From Holosporales bacterium (GTDB taxonomy: Bacteria > Pseudomonadota > Alphaproteobacteria > BNTO01): a stretch of 8,699 nucleotides of DNA. A program made the position numbers and the translations under genes. Positions 6,946 through 8,699 of the stretch are shown here, piece by piece (the stretch's first letter is position 1; each line of letters opens with the position of its first letter). The stretch is from positions 1-8,699 of the forward strand of contig JAISCJ010000116.1 of the NCBI GenBank assembly GCA_031265645.1, written 5' to 3'. Below the pieces are notes generated by a model, which had not been told where the DNA came from, did no database searches, and saw nothing but the letters and a program-made list of their open reading frames with translations.

Positions 6946-7558
6946 GTAATCTCGCCTCCAACGACTCGACAGAAGAACGAGTCAACACCAAGAAATCCTT
7001 CCTCATTATATCATAAACATTCAAGCCGATCTGTGGAATAATGTCATAACAAGCGCAATTTTTAAACGATTTTATTAACGATTCACAAACACAATCGTCA
7101 ACAAACAGACCAGATTTAGACTCCAACCAAGAAAAAGAGTCCGTTATAAATTTCGTTTTAGGAACATCCACGACGAACTCATTTAATATCACCAACTCAC
7201 CGCTTTGGATCTTATCAGCAATTGCCATTCTCAATCCTAACTTACGAATTTTTTTTGGAAGAGAATAATCATAAGACCTAGGAGTTGGTCCAAACACGAT
7301 TCCACCGCCACGAAACTGAGTACCCCGCCGAGATCCATGCCGAGCACCACCGGAACCCTTTTGACGGACACTTTTTTTTCCCGTCCCACTAACATCGCTG
7401 ATAGTTTTAGCACAATGAGTCCCAGCATGCCTTTTAGCCAATTGCCAACGAACGACACGACTCAAAATATCCAAACGCGGAGCCAGAGAAAATAACTCAT
7501 CGCTGAGTTCGATCTCTCCGATGCGATCCCGTTTCATGTCAATGACGTCTATTTTCAT
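6938..7558 (-). CDS. rplD: 50S ribosomal protein L4
   Basis: L4 binds 23S rRNA and its long loop forms part of the peptide exit tunnel wall together with L22. The product has 206 residues, a normal length. The tunnel loop is plain at about residues 61-91: KKSVRQKGSGGARHGSRRG followed by TQFRGGGIVFGPTPRSYDY. The C-terminal half is poorer in conserved motifs, as usual, and ends [17 protein letters not shown]. The ATG at 7556-7558 lies 9 bases after the rplC stop, with AGAGG in between. Its 3' end overlaps the start of rplW by 8 bases, which suggests coupled translation. In gammaproteobacteria L4 represses its own operon through a long mRNA leader; no leader of that length is present upstream of rpsJ here. 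Confidence 0.96.
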   Translation of the reverse strand: MKIDVIDMKRDRIGEIELSDELFSLAPRLDILSRVVRWQLAKRHAGTHCAKTISDVSGTGKKSVRQKGSGGARHGSRRGTQFRGGGIVFGPTPRSYDYSLPKKIRKLGLRMAIADKIQSGELVILNEFVVDVPKTKFITDSFSWLESKSGLFVDDCVCESLIKSFKNCACYDIIPQIGLNVYDIMRKDFLVLTRSSVESLEARLHG

Positions 7559-7567
7559 AACCTGCCT

Positions 7568-8215
7568 CTATACAACATTCAGATGCGATTTAATCGCGTC
7601 TCGAACGAATACTCGCCCCCCCTTAAAACCGGGAACACTTCCTTTAATAAACAACAAATTTCGTTCTAAATCAATACGGTATAACACTAAGTTCAACTTT
7701 GTTACACGCACATTTCCCATTTGCCCCGCCATACGTTTGCCTTTAAAGACACGCCCTGGCTCAGTTCGATTACCAGTGGATCCATGACTTCGATGCGAAA
7801 TAGATACACCATGAGTAGCCCTTAGACCACCAAAACCATGACGCTTCATAGGCCCGGCAAAACCCTTTCCGATAGAAACCCCAGTCACATCAACAAGCTG
7901 CCCTTCCGAAAAGTGAGAAGAATTAACGGTGGCCCCAATTTCAAGCAGGTTATTTTCCGATATACGAAATTCTTTTACAATCTTGAACGGCTCAACTCCC
8001 AACTTACTAAAGTAACCACGCATAGGAACAGATACTTTATTCGCCGGAACAGGACGCGCACCGAGCTTAACAGCACAATACCCATCGATTTCCGTAATCT
8101 TATGTTCAATAACGACACAAGGTTCTACTTTCAACACAGTGACAGGGACGGCTTCTCCAGAAGACGAAAATTCCTGAGTCATTCCAATTTTTTCAGCGAT
8201 TAATCCGGATCTCAT
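7568..8215 (-). CDS. rplC: 50S ribosomal protein L3
   Basis: L3 is an early-assembling 50S protein whose long loop reaches close to the peptidyl-transferase centre. The product has 215 residues, beginning MRSGLIAEKIGMT, an alphaproteobacterial style of start. Recognisable blocks are VTGVSIGKGFAGPMKRHGF (about residues 110-128), ATHG, SHRSHGSTG and GRVFKGKRMAGQMGN (about 154-168). ATG at 8213-8215 is chosen over a TTG two codons earlier because AGG lies at a suitable distance from the ATG and too close to the TTG. The gene starts 8 bases after the rpsJ stop. One oddity is that the glutamine methylated by PrmB in E. coli (Gln150 in GQNQTPGK) aligns with Thr151 here (GNRTEPGR). Confidence 0.97.
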   Translation of the reverse strand: MRSGLIAEKIGMTQEFSSSGEAVPVTVLKVEPCVVIEHKITEIDGYCAVKLGARPVPANKVSVPMRGYFSKLGVEPFKIVKEFRISENNLLEIGATVNSSHFSEGQLVDVTGVSIGKGFAGPMKRHGFGGLRATHGVSISHRSHGSTGNRTEPGRVFKGKRMAGQMGNVRVTKLNLVLYRIDLERNLLFIKGSVPGFKGGRVFVRDAIKSHLNVV

Positions 8216-8223
8216 AGACAAAC

Positions 8224-8532
8224 CTACAACTTAATCTCAACACCGACGCCTGCGGCCAAATCTAACTTCATCAAAGCTTCGACCGTCTGTGGCAGCCAGT
8301 CAACAACGTCAATAACTCTTTTATGAGTTCTCATTTCAAACTGCTCCCGGGATTTTTTATCTATATGCGGAGAACGATTCACAGTAAACAGTTCTCGTCG
8401 GGTTGGCAGAGGAATCGGCCCTCGAACACGCGCACCAGAACGGATCGCTGTCTGAACGATCTCTTTAACAGACACATCCAACAAACGATGATCGTAAGCA
8501 CACAATTTGATCCGAATAAATTGACCACTCAT
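8224..8532 (-). CDS. rpsJ: 30S ribosomal protein S10
   Basis: S10 belongs to the 30S head and, as NusE, also takes part in transcription antitermination with NusB. The protein has 102 residues, the usual length. It contains the signature [12 protein letters not shown] (about residues 37-48) and, after it, [19 protein letters not shown] (about 54-72), which form the extended loop reaching into 16S rRNA. The C-terminus, [13 protein letters not shown], is typical. I chose the ATG at 8530-8532 because the family starts here and GGGA lies 6 bases upstream; a longer in-frame reading only adds seven residues that have no family match. It is the first gene after the tuf terminator and so the probable start of the long ribosomal operon. 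Confidence 0.97.
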   Translation of the reverse strand: MSGQFIRIKLCAYDHRLLDVSVKEIVQTAIRSGARVRGPIPLPTRRELFTVNRSPHIDKKSREQFEMRTHKRVIDVVDWLPQTVEALMKLDLAAGVGVEIKL

Positions 8533-8551
8533 AAACAATCCCAAAAAATAC

Positions 8552-8580
8552 AAATAAAAACAGCGGACATAAAGCCCGCC
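8552..8580 (-). terminator. Probable intrinsic terminator after tuf
   Basis: On the minus strand, starting 9 bases after the tuf stop codon, GGCGGGC pairs with GTCCGCT (five Watson-Crick pairs and two G-T pairs) around a 5-base loop, TTTAT. One G later comes TTTTTATTT. A GC-rich 7-pair stem with a T-tract is the classic shape of a Rho-independent terminator. The reverse orientation has no T-tract after the stem, so it should work for leftward transcription only. It would end or weaken the tuf transcript before rpsJ. Confidence 0.72.
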
Positions 8581-8582
8581 AA
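8554..8582 (-). promoter_or_regulatory. Possible sigma70-type promoter for rpsJ overlapping the terminator
   Basis: On the minus strand TTGGCG (8577-8582) and TTTTAT (8554-8559) are separated by exactly 17 bases. Each matches the sigma70 consensus hexamer at 4 of 6 positions. It would give a leader of roughly 15-20 bases before the rpsJ ATG at 8532. The match is weak, and such matches are easy to find in T-rich spacers. The only reason to list it is that a terminator just upstream would leave the following 19 genes in need of a promoter. Confidence 0.2.
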
Positions 8583-8589
8583 AAAATAA

Positions 8590-8699
8590 CTACTTAACAA
8601 TCTTAGATACAACACCAGAACCCACAGTATGTCCACCCTCGCGAATAGCGAAGCGAAGCCCCTCGTCCATGGCTATTGGCGAAAGAAGTTCAACCTTCA
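8590..8699 (-). CDS. tuf: Elongation factor Tu, C-terminal end (partial)
   Basis: Only the last 35 residues and the TAG stop are in the window; the gene runs off the right edge. The readable end includes [20 protein letters not shown] and finishes SKIVK, which is the closing strand of the third beta-barrel domain of EF-Tu. The GRTVG/GHTVG-type turn is a hallmark of the family. EF-Tu is the cytoplasmic GTPase that carries aminoacyl-tRNA to the ribosomal A site. It sits immediately before rpsJ, as is common in alphaproteobacteria (fusA-tuf-rpsJ). A terminator-like hairpin lies between it and rpsJ, so tuf may be transcribed partly apart from the genes that follow. The GTPase domain cannot be judged from this window. 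Confidence 0.96.
   Translation of the reverse strand, partial: KVELLSPIAMDEGLRFAIREGGHTVGSGVVSKIVK

Noticed and set aside
7237..7458. Minus-strand open frame of 73 codons inside rplD
   Set aside because: Out-of-frame reading of the L4 gene; the L4 frame shows all conserved motifs and this one shows none.
7838..8203. Plus-strand open frame of 121 codons opposite rplC
   Set aside because: It is a shadow of L3 on the opposite strand, with an Arg- and Asn-rich composition and no recognisable domain.
1..8699. An undescribed system, mobile element or horizontally acquired insert
   Set aside because: Every base outside the short gaps belongs to a recognised ribosomal protein gene or tuf in the standard order, on one strand, with similar codon use throughout.

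Overview
The window is a solid block of translation genes, all on the minus strand. It is the S10 and spc ribosomal-protein clusters joined end to end. Read in the direction of transcription (right to left) the order is tuf (3' end only), rpsJ, rplC, rplD, rplW, rplB, rpsS, rplV, rpsC, rplP, rpmC, rpsQ, rplN, rplX, rplE, rpsN, rpsH, rplF, rplR, rpsE (5' part only). This is the standard bacterial order and no gene of the usual set is missing between the two ends. No RNA gene, mobile element, CRISPR array or cargo gene is visible, and no gap between genes exceeds 61 bases.

The organism is most likely an alphaproteobacterium. L3 begins with MRSGLIAEKIGMT, S14 is the 101-residue form without zinc-binding cysteines, tuf lies directly before rpsJ, and L2, L4, L16 and S5 read like alphaproteobacterial versions. 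Base composition looks moderate and slightly AT-rich by eye. Several proteins have substitutions at normally invariant positions (L2, L3, S19), which would fit a fast-evolving, perhaps host-associated lineage; that is inference, and no genus can be named from this window.

Layout: 8590-8699 is the EF-Tu C-terminus, followed by a strong hairpin plus T-tract (8552-8580) that looks like an intrinsic terminator. From 8532 to 5817 come S10, L3, L4, L23 and L2, tightly packed. From 5755 to 3535 come S19, L22, S3, L16, L29 and S17. From 3538 to 1 comes the spc part: L14, L24, L5, S14, S8, L6, L18 and S5. Most junctions are short (17 bases or less) or overlapping, which suggests translational coupling. 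Five junctions are much longer (39-61 bases) and T-rich on the coding strand, and two of those start with small, similar hairpins over the stop codon.

Together the genes encode EF-Tu, which delivers aminoacyl-tRNA, and 19 proteins of the 30S and 50S subunits, including the ones lining the peptide exit tunnel (L4, L22), the peptidyl-transferase surroundings (L2, L3, L16) and the mRNA entry site (S3, S5). No undescribed system was found. The points worth a second look are small: a three-residue deletion in the most conserved loop of L2, loss of the PrmB-methylated glutamine in L3, a His-to-Cys change in S19, an extended L5 N-terminus, and the terminator/promoter arrangement before rpsJ.
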